Shown: positions 17,399 to 26,487 of the stretch, piece after piece
How the letters are laid out: each line of letters starts with the position of its first letter
Numbering within the stretch: the first letter of the stretch is position 1
Assembly: GCA_029252625.1 (NCBI GenBank)
Contig: JAQXBA010000125.1
Span: 1 to 64,000 of the forward strand
Source: Opitutia bacterium
GTDB lineage: Bacteria > Verrucomicrobiota > Verrucomicrobiia > Opitutales > Coraliomargaritaceae
DNA: 64,000 bases
Reading direction: 5' to 3'
Notes under the pieces: generated by a model
Databases searched by the model: none
Told to the model about the DNA's origin: nothing
What the model saw: the letters and a program-made list of their open reading frames with translations, nothing else
Position numbers and translations under genes: made by a program

Positions 17399-18529
17399 TT
17401 AAAAGGAAGCGCTTTCTGCGCTAATGTCCATAGCCGAATAACGGGCAGATCGGGTATCTGGGCCACCCTGAGTGTATTCGCTCAGTTGTAGAATCTTAAA
17501 AGGGAACTGAATGGAATCTTGCTCTTTGATTGAGCCCGTTTTTGCCACGCCTTCGGCCATGCCGCTGGAAGTGGCGCCTGATGCACTTGCCCGGGACGCT
17601 GTATCTATGCTAAACTTAGGCTCGACCAAGGCGCTTATGAAAAACGGCACGTCACCGCGCTTGAGGTTGACGTTGATTCGCAGCAGGCTGATTTCGACGC
17701 CACTGGTTGCGCCTGCACCATTAGGCGTATTTTTCAAATACGGTTCTTCAAGACCATCGAATAAGTAATCGTCCTGCCAGCCGTCTTTGAGCGCTAATAG
17801 CTCTAGCACCTCTGCGGGGGCAGCATTCAGATTGACCGCACCGGTGTTCATCACCGACACCAATCCAGATAGCTGCACGAACAGTTCGTTCGGGTTGCCG
17901 TCTTGGTCGAAGAACTCATCCTCCCACACTTTTAGCAGGCGCAATTCTTCGAGCGACTGGAGTGGTGCATTGGCTGCGCGATACGGGGGGTTATTTCTAA
18001 GGTAGTGGTCGGATTCGGCCCCGTTGAGTCGCTGGCTGTCATCTTCGTCTTTCCAGTCGACTAAGGTGCTACTGAGCTCCCGAGCGGTGCCGAAATCGAA
18101 GTCCAATTGTTCTTCGAGGAGTTTATTTAACAGCTCCTCGGGCATCGTATTGAGCGGCAATTTCCCGCCTTCGTCGCGTATGCTGATACTGACTTCCCAG
18201 CCATTGGGGATGCTGACGCCAGCGTAGCTGAGCGGGTCGCTCCAACCTTGTTCGCCTGCATAGAGTTTGCCCTCGTCGATCAAGGCGACCTCCTGAACGG
18301 TCGCCAAGGCGACTTCCAGCATCCCGTAGGCAAAAGCGCGCACATCCGAGGGCTCGTTAAAGATGGCGCGGTATTCGAGGTCTTTGACCGCTTCGTCCAT
18401 AAAGCGCGTGACCATAAAAGTCATGACTAATATAATAGCGAGCACCGCCACCAACACACTACCGCGCTGCCGATCGGCATGAAACACTCCGCTGCTGTGA
18501 TTCTCTAACTGTGTAGTCGCCTGTTGCAT
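17399..18529 (-). CDS. gspK: Type II secretion minor pseudopilin GspK
   Basis: The 376-residue protein has a pilin-type N-terminus: a polar leader ending in DRQRG, then a hydrophobic helix SVLVAVLAIILVMTFMV. The position-5 glutamate typical of other pseudopilins is absent, as is usual for GspK. The body contains the SAM-like helix-hairpin segment (NLNAAPAEVLELLALK) and an insertion domain, as in GspK at the pseudopilus tip with I and J. The ATG at 18529 follows the gspJ stop codon by one base. The C-terminal part past residue 300 is serine/glycine-rich. Confidence 0.9.
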   Translation of the reverse strand: MQQATTQLENHSSGVFHADRQRGSVLVAVLAIILVMTFMVTRFMDEAVKDLEYRAIFNEPSDVRAFAYGMLEVALATVQEVALIDEGKLYAGEQGWSDPLSYAGVSIPNGWEVSISIRDEGGKLPLNTMPEELLNKLLEEQLDFDFGTARELSSTLVDWKDEDDSQRLNGAESDHYLRNNPPYRAANAPLQSLEELRLLKVWEDEFFDQDGNPNELFVQLSGLVSVMNTGAVNLNAAPAEVLELLALKDGWQDDYLFDGLEEPYLKNTPNGAGATSGVEISLLRINVNLKRGDVPFFISALVEPKFSIDTASRASASGATSSGMAEGVAKTGSIKEQDSIQFPFKILQLSEYTQGGPDTRSARYSAMDISAESASF

Positions 18530-18530
18530 A

Positions 18531-19385
18531 CTAATAGATTAATGCGCTCTTGGATGGCAATGGGATCGTCAAAGTGCGCTCTTGGGTTTCACCTTCATAC
18601 TCGAATGTAAGTTTTATAAAGCGGGGAAGGATGTATTGATCGTCGCCGTCGCCTTCCATCGGTTCGGCCTCTTCCTCCCATTTTTCAAAACGCTCATCCC
18701 AGTAAATATACTGAATACTTCGAACCAATGAGCTGATTAGGGTACGGCGCAGATCGTTGATGCTATCGGTATCTTCTTGTAAAGTCGTATACCAGAGCAG
18801 GCTGAGGCCCTCTGAGTCGTCGAAGTAGAGAAAGCTATCGATGCTGAGCAGCGGTGCATTTTCGAGGTCAACCAGCAGCGATGGTACTGTGGTGAGCTTG
18901 AAATTAAGCAACGGATCTTTGCTGTCTGAATATCCAGGTGGCCGTGCCCATCCGATCGGCTCGTCTGCCGCGCGGATAAGACCGCCACTGGCGTTGCTGT
19001 TGGTCACCTTAGTGCCTGTTTGCGTAGCACCAGCGCCTGAGCTTGAGATGGATAGATTTGGTCGCTGAATACCGGCGCCAGCATCTGTTGGGGCGCTATT
19101 CGTATTGCTGTCGCTGGTTTCGTTCAATGCAATTTCGACACCTGCACTGCTCAATGTGGCGTTCAGGAATTCAGTGACGCCATCGACGTGATCTACAAAG
19201 AAATGCCGTTCGGATCGTTCGGACCAGATAGTGCTAATTGTGACCAGCATTGAGACGGCGGCTGCGAGCACAAAGCCTGCCACCGCGATCGCGAGAATCA
19301 CTTCGAGCAGGCTCATGCCTGATCTCGACGACGGATGGCGAAATGCGTATGGTGGATGCATGCAGACTGTTGATTTGTGCAGCAT
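18531..19385 (-). CDS. gspJ: Type II secretion minor pseudopilin GspJ
   Basis: A 284-residue prepilin-like protein with a long leader (about 23 residues) ending in SRSG, followed by MSLLEVILAIAVAGFVLA, matching the prepilin peptidase site with glutamate at mature position 5. The rest is a large globular part with serine/glycine-rich and acidic stretches. Its length and place between gspI and gspK fit GspJ, part of the tip complex. The ATG at 19385 shares one base with the gspI stop (TAATG), suggesting translational coupling. Confidence 0.85.
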   Translation of the reverse strand: MLHKSTVCMHPPYAFRHPSSRSGMSLLEVILAIAVAGFVLAAAVSMLVTISTIWSERSERHFFVDHVDGVTEFLNATLSSAGVEIALNETSDSNTNSAPTDAGAGIQRPNLSISSSGAGATQTGTKVTNSNASGGLIRAADEPIGWARPPGYSDSKDPLLNFKLTTVPSLLVDLENAPLLSIDSFLYFDDSEGLSLLWYTTLQEDTDSINDLRRTLISSLVRSIQYIYWDERFEKWEEEAEPMEGDGDDQYILPRFIKLTFEYEGETQERTLTIPLPSKSALIY

Positions 19386-19849
19386 TAGAATCGGTCGTAG
19401 TCCCGTGAGCGTTGAAGGTCTTCTTTTTTATCCTGCAACAGGTCGGAGCGTTCGTCGGACTCAGACCATGTTGGGCGCAGTAAGTAGAGCGTCTCGGTAT
19501 GCGACGCTTGTTGCTCCTCCTGCGGCTGACTGAACTCAATCATTAGCTGCACCTGAAACAGATCGACCACGTTGGTTGGCTCAATCGATGCTTCCCAATT
19601 AGCAGTGCCGTTGTTGAGTGTTTCGTAGCGATCACCGTCTTCGGCATCTTCCACATTTGGTTCTAATAGAAGCTGCATGCGCACTGCGCGAATGTCTGCG
19701 TGACGCAGATCGTTGCTTTGTCCGTGTTCCCGAGCGAGTAAGGCGTTGACAAATGAAGAGGTCAAAATGACGGAGGCCATCGCAAACAGTGCTAATGCAA
19801 CCACTACTTCGATCAGCGAGAAACCAGATTCAGTGCGAGGTGGACTCAT
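19385..19849 (-). CDS. gspI: Type II secretion minor pseudopilin GspI
   Basis: A 154-residue pseudopilin with the short leader MSPPRTESG and the mature start [20 protein letters not shown], a textbook prepilin cleavage site. The remaining domain is small, as in GspI, which nucleates the pseudopilus tip with J and K. The ATG overlaps the gspH stop codon by four bases (ATGA) and the stop overlaps gspJ by one base. Confidence 0.85.
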   Translation of the reverse strand: MSPPRTESGFSLIEVVVALALFAMASVILTSSFVNALLAREHGQSNDLRHADIRAVRMQLLLEPNVEDAEDGDRYETLNNGTANWEASIEPTNVVDLFQVQLMIEFSQPQEEQQASHTETLYLLRPTWSESDERSDLLQDKKEDLQRSRDYDRF

Positions 19850-20379
19850 TTTTGAGTGATTAACAAACTAGAGAAGGGATCAAATATTAGTCGTATTGGC
19901 GTGCCGCTGCCTGTGTCGATGTCGACCACGAATGGACTGGAGCTACGATCGGGAGCGAATTTGATCACATCTGTTTCGAGACGAGTACGACTGGCATCGA
20001 TTGGCGGTGACAGACCCTCAGAGGGGGGCACCAAATAGAACTGCATGCTAGCTGGGCCGTCGGAATTGAAGCGTTCGCTCAGCGGGAAGTCTTTGCCACT
20101 GCTCGCTTCACTGGAAATGAGAAGCCTGCCACTTTTTTTATCGAATCGAAGTTCGCTAACAATTCGTTCGCTCGCAGCCACATAGCGAGCCTCACGGACT
20201 GCGGCTTGCAGGATTTCTTCGCTGCTTTGAGAGTCGCCACGATCCGCTAGTGAGGCAAAATTAGTAATGACGGCTGCAGCAGCAAATGCCATAAGCCCAA
20301 GAACTAATACGATCTCAATCAGTGTAAAGCCTTTGGTGCCAGACGCTTGGTCTGCCTGCTTACCAGTTGCCAATATCAT
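19846..20379 (-). CDS. gspH: Type II secretion pseudopilin GspH
   Basis: Pseudopilin of the GspH/FimT type. The leader ends in SGTKG and the mature protein begins [20 protein letters not shown]. The globular domain shows the [20 protein letters not shown] helix followed by beta strands. I chose the ATG at 20379, giving a 17-residue leader and a 20-base overlap with gspG. An ATG at 20397 is equally in frame. GspH is the minor pseudopilin linking the tip to the GspG fibre. Confidence 0.85.
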   Translation of the reverse strand: MILATGKQADQASGTKGFTLIEIVLVLGLMAFAAAAVITNFASLADRGDSQSSEEILQAAVREARYVAASERIVSELRFDKKSGRLLISSEASSGKDFPLSERFNSDGPASMQFYLVPPSEGLSPPIDASRTRLETDVIKFAPDRSSSPFVVDIDTGSGTPIRLIFDPFSSLLITQK

Positions 20380-20809
20380 CAGCGCTTTCGGTGCCATCCG
20401 GTCCCCACGACCACGCATCATAGCCACGGGCAGCGTTGATGTTTTTTGACCCGGGGTAACGGTACTGATAAGGATTGTCCCAAGGATCAAGCGGAAGCTC
20501 CTTCAAATAGGCACCCCTCCATTTGGCTTCTTTACCCGCAGGAGCTTTCATCAGTGCCGCTAGGCCATCCTCGCTAGAAGGGTAGTTGCCTACGTCGAGG
20601 CGGTAGGGCACAAGTGCAGTGTCGAGTGTCTGGTTCACAAAGATCGCAGCAACCTTGTCCTGTTGCCCGCTGAAAATGCCACCGAGATTGCCGATAGCGA
20701 CCGTCGCGAGCACCGCAATCAGCGCGATCACGATGAGAATTTCAATTAAGCTAAAACCACTTTGACGGTGGAGCTTTGAATTTGAGATTAAAGAGGAGGT
20801 TGATTTCAT
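20360..20809 (-). CDS. gspG: Type II secretion major pseudopilin GspG
   Basis: First gene of the secretion operon and the main pseudopilus subunit. The leader ends in HRQSG and the mature protein begins [20 protein letters not shown]. The family features [25 protein letters not shown] and [10 protein letters not shown] are present. The last two include calcium-binding loop residues known in GspG. The ATG at 20809 gives a 149-residue precursor. An upstream ATG would add 13 unconserved residues. No Shine-Dalgarno motif is seen. The first-gene position fits the need for many copies of this subunit. Confidence 0.95.
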   Translation of the reverse strand: MKSTSSLISNSKLHRQSGFSLIEILIVIALIAVLATVAIGNLGGIFSGQQDKVAAIFVNQTLDTALVPYRLDVGNYPSSEDGLAALMKAPAGKEAKWRGAYLKELPLDPWDNPYQYRYPGSKNINAARGYDAWSWGPDGTESADDIGNW

Positions 20810-21324
20810 AAAGATAGATTCGATAAAAGTAATGTAATGCTGGAGCATGTATAGCTTAATACAAGCCGCAACTCAGTGCGCATGCAAAGGCGCTTCAAAA
20901 TCTGGCAAGAACGGCGTGATGTTGTTGAGCTCTTCTCGTCAATGCGAACCATTTCGCGGTAAATCTAAGGGCTGAAGAATTGTTGGACGTTCAGCCCGCG
21001 TGGATCGCTTTAGCGTCTTCTACGAGGTAAAGAATTCGCATTGATAAACCCGCCTGTATTGCTGCATCACGCCGATTTCAGTTCCTGTGCAGAATTCTGC
21101 CAGTGAAAAATATAATTCAGAACTTCGGGAAATTACGCTTGAGGGCATTAAATGTCACGTGACCATTCATTCCCAGAAGTTAGATCAAAATGATCCACAT
21201 ATGGACACACGATAAGATGGCTATCGAGGATTTTTAGCCTGCCCTTCGGACGAGCAGTTACCTGGGATGTCGCGAATCCAGTCTTCGCAATAGTACAGCA
21301 AAACTTACGCCAGCACACTGGAAT
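20810..21324. other. Intergenic region upstream of gspG with hairpins
   Basis: About 515 bases between tsaE and gspG hold no recognised gene. GGGCTGAA at 20969-20976 and TTCAGCCC at 20990-20997 form a perfect 8-bp stem with a 13-base loop. It has no T-run in either direction. A 12-base perfect palindrome GCAGAATTCTGC lies at 21089-21100. The gspG promoter must be here but no good -35/-10 pair was found. Confidence 0.5.
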
Positions 21325-21774
21325 TCAAGCGCCGAGACGTATGCGGTGCGCAGTGTCGCTATCTATATCAAGATGCAGATGCCATGCATCGTCGGGTAAG
21401 CAGTCTTCGATACGTTCGGGCCACTCGACCGCCAGGCACCACGGTGGCGAAAGAAAATCGTCGATCATCAGTGCGTCCAGATCAGCGCCAGAGGCTAAAC
21501 GATAGGCATCAAGATGCACAAGCTGGCGGCTACCTTGATAGAGCGTATATAAGTTGAAGGTCGGACTCGTGACAGGCTCGATGATATTCCATGCGCGGGC
21601 TAAGCCACGAATAAAGGTGGTCTTGCCGGCGCCAAGGTCGCCATGAAAGGCGAGTATTTGATTTTCGGGCACGAGCGCAGCAAAGGCACCTGCGATCCGC
21701 TCGGTTTCGTCGGCGGATGTGGTGACGATACCCTGTCGGAGTTGTTGAAGTAAATCTGTGCCTGTGCTGCTCAT
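21325..21774 (-). CDS. tsaE: tRNA threonylcarbamoyladenosine biosynthesis ATPase TsaE
   Basis: A 149-residue P-loop ATPase with [15 protein letters not shown] (Walker A), [10 protein letters not shown] and the HLDAYRL and [12 protein letters not shown] segments diagnostic for TsaE (YjeE). It drives the TsaB-TsaD complex in t6A37 tRNA modification. The ATG at 21774 overlaps the thiL stop by four bases. tsaB is about 15 kb away in the same window. Both are on the minus strand but not in one operon. Confidence 0.95.
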   Translation of the reverse strand: MSSTGTDLLQQLRQGIVTTSADETERIAGAFAALVPENQILAFHGDLGAGKTTFIRGLARAWNIIEPVTSPTFNLYTLYQGSRQLVHLDAYRLASGADLDALMIDDFLSPPWCLAVEWPERIEDCLPDDAWHLHLDIDSDTAHRIRLGA

Positions 21775-22748
21775 TCGGATCTCAAATGCTCAAAACCATG
21801 CGCCCATGGCAAGGCTGTGTTTGTTACTGAGTCGATTAATTGTCCGTCGGTGGAGGATGGACGAATGCGGCCAATTTGTTGCAACTCTGTCTCAGGAAAC
21901 TGTGCTGACCACTGCGTTTCGAATGCCATGCGATTTACTTGCATGTTTAATGTGACGACCAATTCGTAGTCCTCTCCGTCGCAGCAGGCATGTTCTAATG
22001 CGCTGTGTCCGGAAGTTTGGGCCAGGGTGTACGCTGCTGGTGCAATCGGTAGTGAATCTAAGTCAAGTGCTGCATGCGTCGCTGGGGGTAACAAGGACTT
22101 CAGGTCTTTCACCAAACCGTCAGTAAGATCCATTTGTGCATTGCAGTCGCGATTCTGTGCGAGCCATTGGCCCTCGGCTAAGCGAGGTTGAAATTGATAA
22201 TGCTTACCTAAGATGCTGCCACCTAAGGTACCTGTTACGTAAATGTAGTCCCCACATTTCGCAGTACTACGCAACTTAGGCCTTAACGCTTGCCCTGTTA
22301 ACGTCAATACCGCTGAGAAATTACCCGGTTCGAGGCTGCTAACGTCGCCACCTACTAGACTGATTTTGTAATACTCACAGCACTGCCGAATGCCAAAGAA
22401 AAAACGCTCTAACCATTGAGTGCATACGTCCGGCCCGCAGAGTAGGGCGAGCACCGCCGGACCGGGCGTGCCTCCCATCGCAGCAATGTCGCTAAGGTTG
22501 CGTTTGACCAACTTGGCCCCCGCATCTTCGGGAGACACGCTGGCATCAAAGTGTTGCCCATAACTGATGCTGTCGACGGTCAGTATCTGTTGTCCGCTGC
22601 TGATCGGCTCTAGTACCGCGCAGTCGTCACCAATGCCGAGCGGAGCAGTTGGACTTACAGGCCCTAACCAACGACTAATCTGTTGAATCAACGCAACTTC
22701 ACCAAGCCGCGATACACTGTCAGCGAAATTATGCGTAAAAGGTACCAT
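21771..22748 (-). CDS. thiL: Thiamine-monophosphate kinase
   Basis: Phosphorylates thiamine phosphate to the coenzyme thiamine diphosphate with ATP. The 325-residue protein shows the PurM-like family pattern: [46 protein letters not shown] and [12 protein letters not shown]. These are magnesium- and substrate-binding segments. It lies between xth (8 bases) and tsaE (4-base overlap). The product is used by SucA, encoded at the right end of the window. Confidence 0.93.
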   Translation of the reverse strand: MVPFTHNFADSVSRLGEVALIQQISRWLGPVSPTAPLGIGDDCAVLEPISSGQQILTVDSISYGQHFDASVSPEDAGAKLVKRNLSDIAAMGGTPGPAVLALLCGPDVCTQWLERFFFGIRQCCEYYKISLVGGDVSSLEPGNFSAVLTLTGQALRPKLRSTAKCGDYIYVTGTLGGSILGKHYQFQPRLAEGQWLAQNRDCNAQMDLTDGLVKDLKSLLPPATHAALDLDSLPIAPAAYTLAQTSGHSALEHACCDGEDYELVVTLNMQVNRMAFETQWSAQFPETELQQIGRIRPSSTDGQLIDSVTNTALPWAHGFEHLRSE

Positions 22749-22756
22749 TTTGCGAC

Positions 22757-23542
22757 TTAGCGTAATATCAACGTAATTGGGCAGTGGTCAGAGCCTTCGA
22801 CCTGATCCAATATTTGGGCATCTTCAATCTGCGAACTCAGCGCAGCAGAGACGCAGAAGTAGTCCAGCCGCCAGCCGATATTTCGCGAGCGGGCAGCTGC
22901 ACGATATGACCACCAACTATAGCGCTCGGTGGCGTCGGGATTCAGTTGTCGGAAGCTATCAACAAAGCCAGCATCAAGGATTGCATCGAAGCTCGCACGC
23001 TCTTCAACGGTGAATCCAGCATTCTTTTTATTCGGCTTTGGATTGGTCAGGTCGATTTCCGTATGAGCGACATTGAGATCACCGCAGAAGATGACTGGCT
23101 TTTGCAATTCCAGCGCTTGGCAGTAGGCGAGAAAATCGACATCCCATTCTTTGGTGCGATAATCGAGTCGTTTGGGACGCTTGTTCTCGTCGTGGTTCTG
23201 CGCGTTCGGCGTGTAGACGGTGACGAGGAAGTAGTCCTCAAACTCGGCAGTGATGACGCGGCCTTCGTCATCGTGCTTTTCTATGCCTAAACCGCGCTGA
23301 AGCGATAGGGGTCGATCCTTACAAATGATCGCCGTGCCCGAGTAGCCTTTTTTGGTCGCGCAATTCCAGTAGGCATGTGGATAGCCCACAAAAGCAAAGT
23401 CATCAACTAGATCTTGAGAAATCTTGGTTTCTTGTAAGCAGATGACATCCGGCTGTTCACTGTCGAGAAAGACTTCGAAGCCTTTCTTGATTACAGCGCG
23501 CAAGCCATTGACGTTCCATGAAATGAGTTTTTGCGGAGACAT
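22757..23542 (-). CDS. xth: Exodeoxyribonuclease III (AP endonuclease)
   Basis: A 261-residue exonuclease III/ExoA-type DNA repair enzyme of the endonuclease/exonuclease/phosphatase superfamily. It cuts at abasic sites and removes blocked 3' ends. Active-site motifs are [51 protein letters not shown] and SDHCPITL (the catalytic SDHxP). It heads the xth-thiL-tsaE transcript. The ATG at 23542 has no Shine-Dalgarno motif. Confidence 0.95.
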   Translation of the reverse strand: MSPQKLISWNVNGLRAVIKKGFEVFLDSEQPDVICLQETKISQDLVDDFAFVGYPHAYWNCATKKGYSGTAIICKDRPLSLQRGLGIEKHDDEGRVITAEFEDYFLVTVYTPNAQNHDENKRPKRLDYRTKEWDVDFLAYCQALELQKPVIFCGDLNVAHTEIDLTNPKPNKKNAGFTVEERASFDAILDAGFVDSFRQLNPDATERYSWWSYRAAARSRNIGWRLDYFCVSAALSSQIEDAQILDQVEGSDHCPITLILR

Positions 23543-23638
23543 AGAAATAGTTTAATAAGTAGTATTACTCAGAAGTAAATGTAAGTATGCGCTCTGTGAG
23601 GAGTTAATTCGATCGAACTATACAATCACTCGATCAAA

Positions 23639-23668
23639 ATTATAGGTCATTGATTTACATAAAGTTAA
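23639..23668 (-). promoter_or_regulatory. Promoter candidate for xth-thiL-tsaE
   Basis: On the minus strand TTAACT (23668-23663) and a perfect TATAAT (23644-23639) are 18 bases apart, about 100 bases before the xth ATG. The -35 overlaps one TTAAGGGGCGAA repeat, which could be an operator. Confidence 0.5.
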
Positions 23669-23741
23669 GGGGCGAATTACCTCGCTCGAAAGCGCTATCC
23701 GCTAGGCATGATTTATAGTGGCACTCAACTTAAGGGGCGAA
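23665..23741. repeat. Two direct copies of TTAAGGGGCGAA
   Basis: Identical 12-base copies lie at 23665-23676 and 23730-23741, 65 bases apart (about six helical turns). One overlaps the candidate xth -35. The arrangement could bind a regulator between divergent genes. This is inference from position only. Confidence 0.55.
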
Positions 23742-24072
23742 GTCAAACTGGCAGGATATGATTCACATTGGGTCAATTTTACGCAGTTTATATTGTGGCC
23801 GATAGTTACTGTATCGACTGCGCTCAAGCTTTGAATACGCAGTTCGCCGGTCGATTTTCATTTATGCAAAAGAGTGCTTAACCACCACTTTGCCTTCGCG
23901 TATACAATCTATTTTGGTGCTATTTATTTAAATATAAATAAATAATCTTAAAAACGATTGTTAAATTCAAGATAGGTGCCAAAATTGTAAATTTTGTGTG
24001 ATACTGCTCTTAACACCTTTAGATGTGGCTATGGCTCTTGTGTTATTAGGCTAAACGTCTTTATCGTAAACT

Positions 24073-24504
24073 ATGATTTTTCCACATAATCGACAGGGTG
24101 CATTCACACTGATCGAAGTGATGGTCGCTATGGTTGTTTTTACAATGGTAATTGCGGGTGGCTTGGTGGGGATCAGTCGAGGTTTTGAATTGATTGATAC
24201 CACTCGTAATTATACTCGTAGTTCGCAAGTGCTGCAGAGTGAGCTGGAATTACTAAGGACTTTACCTTGGTCGACTTTCTCGCAACTGACAGACATTGAA
24301 TTAACTGAAAAATTCCAGGAGCAGATTATTGCTCAGTTTGGAGAGGGCTCTTACGATGGTACCGTCGCAACAGAACTGACGGGTGGGGACCTCATGCAGG
24401 TAGTAGTGACGGTCGAGTGGTCTGCACGCAAGGGACGTGTGCATACTTTAAATTATGTAACATTTTTTACTGATGGAGGCGTTAATGATTACTTCCTCAA
24501 TTAA
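24073..24504 (+). CDS. PilV/GspI-like prepilin
   Basis: A 143-residue protein with the leader MIFPHNRQGA and the segment FTLIEVMVAMVVFTMVIAGG, a typical type IV prepilin N-terminus with glutamate five residues after the cleavage point. The residue before the phenylalanine is alanine (GA-FTLIE) rather than glycine, which is tolerated in some prepilins. The small C-terminal domain resembles PilV minor pilins. It is first of a three-gene cassette and overlaps the next gene by 20 bases. It probably forms part of a pilus or pseudopilus tip. Confidence 0.8.
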   Translation: MIFPHNRQGAFTLIEVMVAMVVFTMVIAGGLVGISRGFELIDTTRNYTRSSQVLQSELELLRTLPWSTFSQLTDIELTEKFQEQIIAQFGEGSYDGTVATELTGGDLMQVVVTVEWSARKGRVHTLNYVTFFTDGGVNDYFLN

Positions 24505-25084
24505 TACAAAAAGCCATCCGCGTCAGGCTTTTACCCTGGTCGAGCTGATATATTCAATGACCATCTTGATGATTGCGCTCGGCTCAATTACCGGAACGTT
24601 TATGGTATTCGCTAGAAGTTCGGCTAGCGTTGCTGAATACGTCGATATGAGCTCTGAGAGTCGCAAGGCCTTAGAATTATTTTCTCGTGATGTACGAGCC
24701 GCAAATGGAATTACGGTAATCGATGCAACTAGCTCAGATGGTGTTGTCTATACTGAACAAGGATTGAATCTTACTTTTCCTGATTACTATGGAGAAAGAT
24801 GGATCAGGTATCGTTATGATTCGAATAGTGGCACATTGCGCCGAATCGAAAGGTATGAGGACACCGAGACTAGAGCGAGTCTTTTGACTGGCATGAAGCG
24901 GTTTAAAATACAGTTTTTTCAAGCACCAGGTGACGACTTTGAATCCATTTCGGGGCCGGTTGCATCTGTTGATGAGTGGGCCAAAAGCGTACAGTTAGAT
25001 GCTGAATTAATACGAACCGTAATGGCACTCAACAATACTGACTACATAATTTCAGCACGCTTTATGATGCGGAATATAAATTAG
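24485..25084 (+). CDS. PilW/GspJ-like prepilin
   Basis: A 199-residue prepilin-like protein. After a leader ending in HPRQA come FTLVELIYSMTILMIALGSI and a helix with SSESRKALELFSRDVRAA, common in PilW/GspJ minor pilins. Again the residue before the phenylalanine is alanine. The ATG at 24485 is preceded by GGAGG at 24475-24479, one of very few Shine-Dalgarno motifs in the window, and this decides the start. That motif lies inside the upstream gene, so the two are coupled. Confidence 0.8.
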   Translation: MITSSINTKSHPRQAFTLVELIYSMTILMIALGSITGTFMVFARSSASVAEYVDMSSESRKALELFSRDVRAANGITVIDATSSDGVVYTEQGLNLTFPDYYGERWIRYRYDSNSGTLRRIERYEDTETRASLLTGMKRFKIQFFQAPGDDFESISGPVASVDEWAKSVQLDAELIRTVMALNNTDYIISARFMMRNIN

Positions 25085-25101
25085 AACTGAATCAAAATCC
25101 T

Positions 25102-26469
25102 ATGAAACGTTACCACTCAACGACCGCGAAGGTGCTTAGCGGCAAAGAGGGATCCGCACTGATGACTGCGATTATCGCAATGTTCGTCGTCTCTCTTTTA
25201 GTCGGCGGATACATGTCGCTAGCATCATCGGAATACCGCCTAGCCACCCGTTCTCTTTTAATCGGTGCAAGCTTTTCGCTGGCTGAAGGCGGGGTAGACT
25301 TAGCAATCGATGCACTGAATGATGATGACGCTAGCGGTTGGAATGTTAGCGGCTCCACATGGACACGAAAAATTACTGGTTTAAAAATCACCGATGGCGG
25401 AACGGGCTCTATACGGGTGGTGATTATAGATGCGACCGGCACTAATTCTGATACACCTACAATCCACTCAAAAGGTATCGTCTCAGGCCATCCGTCTGGG
25501 GAAGTCTCTAAGCAACTGCAAGTGGCGCTGACTAGTGGGTTCTTTCCATATAAAAATGGATTTGATTCGAAAAATGGTTTCGTCTTGAAAGGTCAAAACG
25601 TAACTATGGATAGTTATAACTCAGCTAACGGCTCTTACAGTGTCAGTAACAGAGGATCTGAAGTTCGCGTTTCTACTGTTTCGATTGAAACCGATGCGAT
25701 TGATATCGGTAATGCGAATATCTTTGGTTACGTTGCGGTTGGAGCTACGCTTGCTCCTGGGCAAACTGGATCGGATGTTATTGATGTCGGGAAAAATGGT
25801 ACTATTAGTTCCTACGGTGAGGCGCAGATCGTCCAAGAAGATCGAATTTTGACGGATTATTATGCTTCCTTTCCCAGTCGTTCTGCTCCGTCGGTCTCGT
25901 CTGCATGGGAGTTTCCCAATTCAGGAACAATCACGACTAGTGGCACCTATTACGTGGATGGCGATTGGTCATTAGGAGGAAACAGTGGGGCGCTAGCAAT
26001 TGCCCCGAATACTGACGTTATACTGGTGGTCACTGGAGCATTCGACTTAAAAGGTAAAGCGATACTTACCTTAGAAAATAATGCTACTTTAAAGCTCTTC
26101 GTTGAAGGCGATGTGTCCATCGGTGGCAATGGGGTATTAAACTCCTCCAATCCAGAGAATCTAGAAGTCATTGGTACTAATACTAATGAGGGCGTGCAGA
26201 CGATAAAAATTAGTGGCAATGGTCAATTATCCGCTACAGTGTATGCCCCAAATGCAAATGTGGAACTAAAGGGTGGAGGCAACTCAGGTCGTGTCTACGG
26301 TGCCGTGGTTGCGTATGATGCCAAACTCGTCGGCAATAGTCATTTTAGTTTTGATGAGGCTTTAGCCGATGTGAATTTAGGTGGCGCAGACTATGAGGTC
26401 ATTCAGTGGTTAGAAATGACCAATACGACCTATGAGACCACTGCAGTGGCGTTGGATAGTTACTTTTAA
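25102..26469 (+). CDS. PilX-like anchored protein with repetitive beta-rich surface domain
   Basis: A 455-residue protein closing the pilin cassette, 17 bases after the PilW-like gene. The N-terminus has a basic leader, then GSALMTAIIAMFVVSLLVGGYM and a helix (ASFSLAEGGVDLAIDAL) as in PilX-type proteins. The remainder is rich in glycine, asparagine, serine and threonine. From about residue 290 it shows regularly spaced short strands such as VILVVTGAFDLKGKAILT, LFVEGDVSIGGNGVL and VYAPNANVELKG, which resemble the DUF7305 domain of PilX-associated proteins and suggest a beta-helix. No enzymatic motif is seen. It is probably a surface or pilus-tip protein that binds a ligand or polymer, which is inference. 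Confidence 0.7.
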   Translation: MKRYHSTTAKVLSGKEGSALMTAIIAMFVVSLLVGGYMSLASSEYRLATRSLLIGASFSLAEGGVDLAIDALNDDDASGWNVSGSTWTRKITGLKITDGGTGSIRVVIIDATGTNSDTPTIHSKGIVSGHPSGEVSKQLQVALTSGFFPYKNGFDSKNGFVLKGQNVTMDSYNSANGSYSVSNRGSEVRVSTVSIETDAIDIGNANIFGYVAVGATLAPGQTGSDVIDVGKNGTISSYGEAQIVQEDRILTDYYASFPSRSAPSVSSAWEFPNSGTITTSGTYYVDGDWSLGGNSGALAIAPNTDVILVVTGAFDLKGKAILTLENNATLKLFVEGDVSIGGNGVLNSSNPENLEVIGTNTNEGVQTIKISGNGQLSATVYAPNANVELKGGGNSGRVYGAVVAYDAKLVGNSHFSFDEALADVNLGGADYEVIQWLEMTNTTYETTAVALDSYF

Positions 26470-26487
26470 ATGGCCGTGATCCTTCGT

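Larger units (their letters stand above)
23543..24072. other. Divergent intergenic region upstream of the pilin cassette
   Basis: About 530 bases separate the xth operon and the pilin-like genes, with no recognisable gene. The region holds the xth promoter candidate, two copies of TTAAGGGGCGAA, and an AT-rich inverted repeat (TATTTATTTA at 23921-23930 with TAAATAAATA at 23935-23944). A TGTGATACT sequence at 23998-24006 could be an extended -10 for the pilin cassette, about 65 bases before its first ATG, but lacks a good -35. Confidence 0.6.

Noticed and set aside
21089-21100. Perfect 12-base palindrome GCAGAATTCTGC
   Set aside because: A single palindrome of this length can occur by chance and it is far from a promoter.
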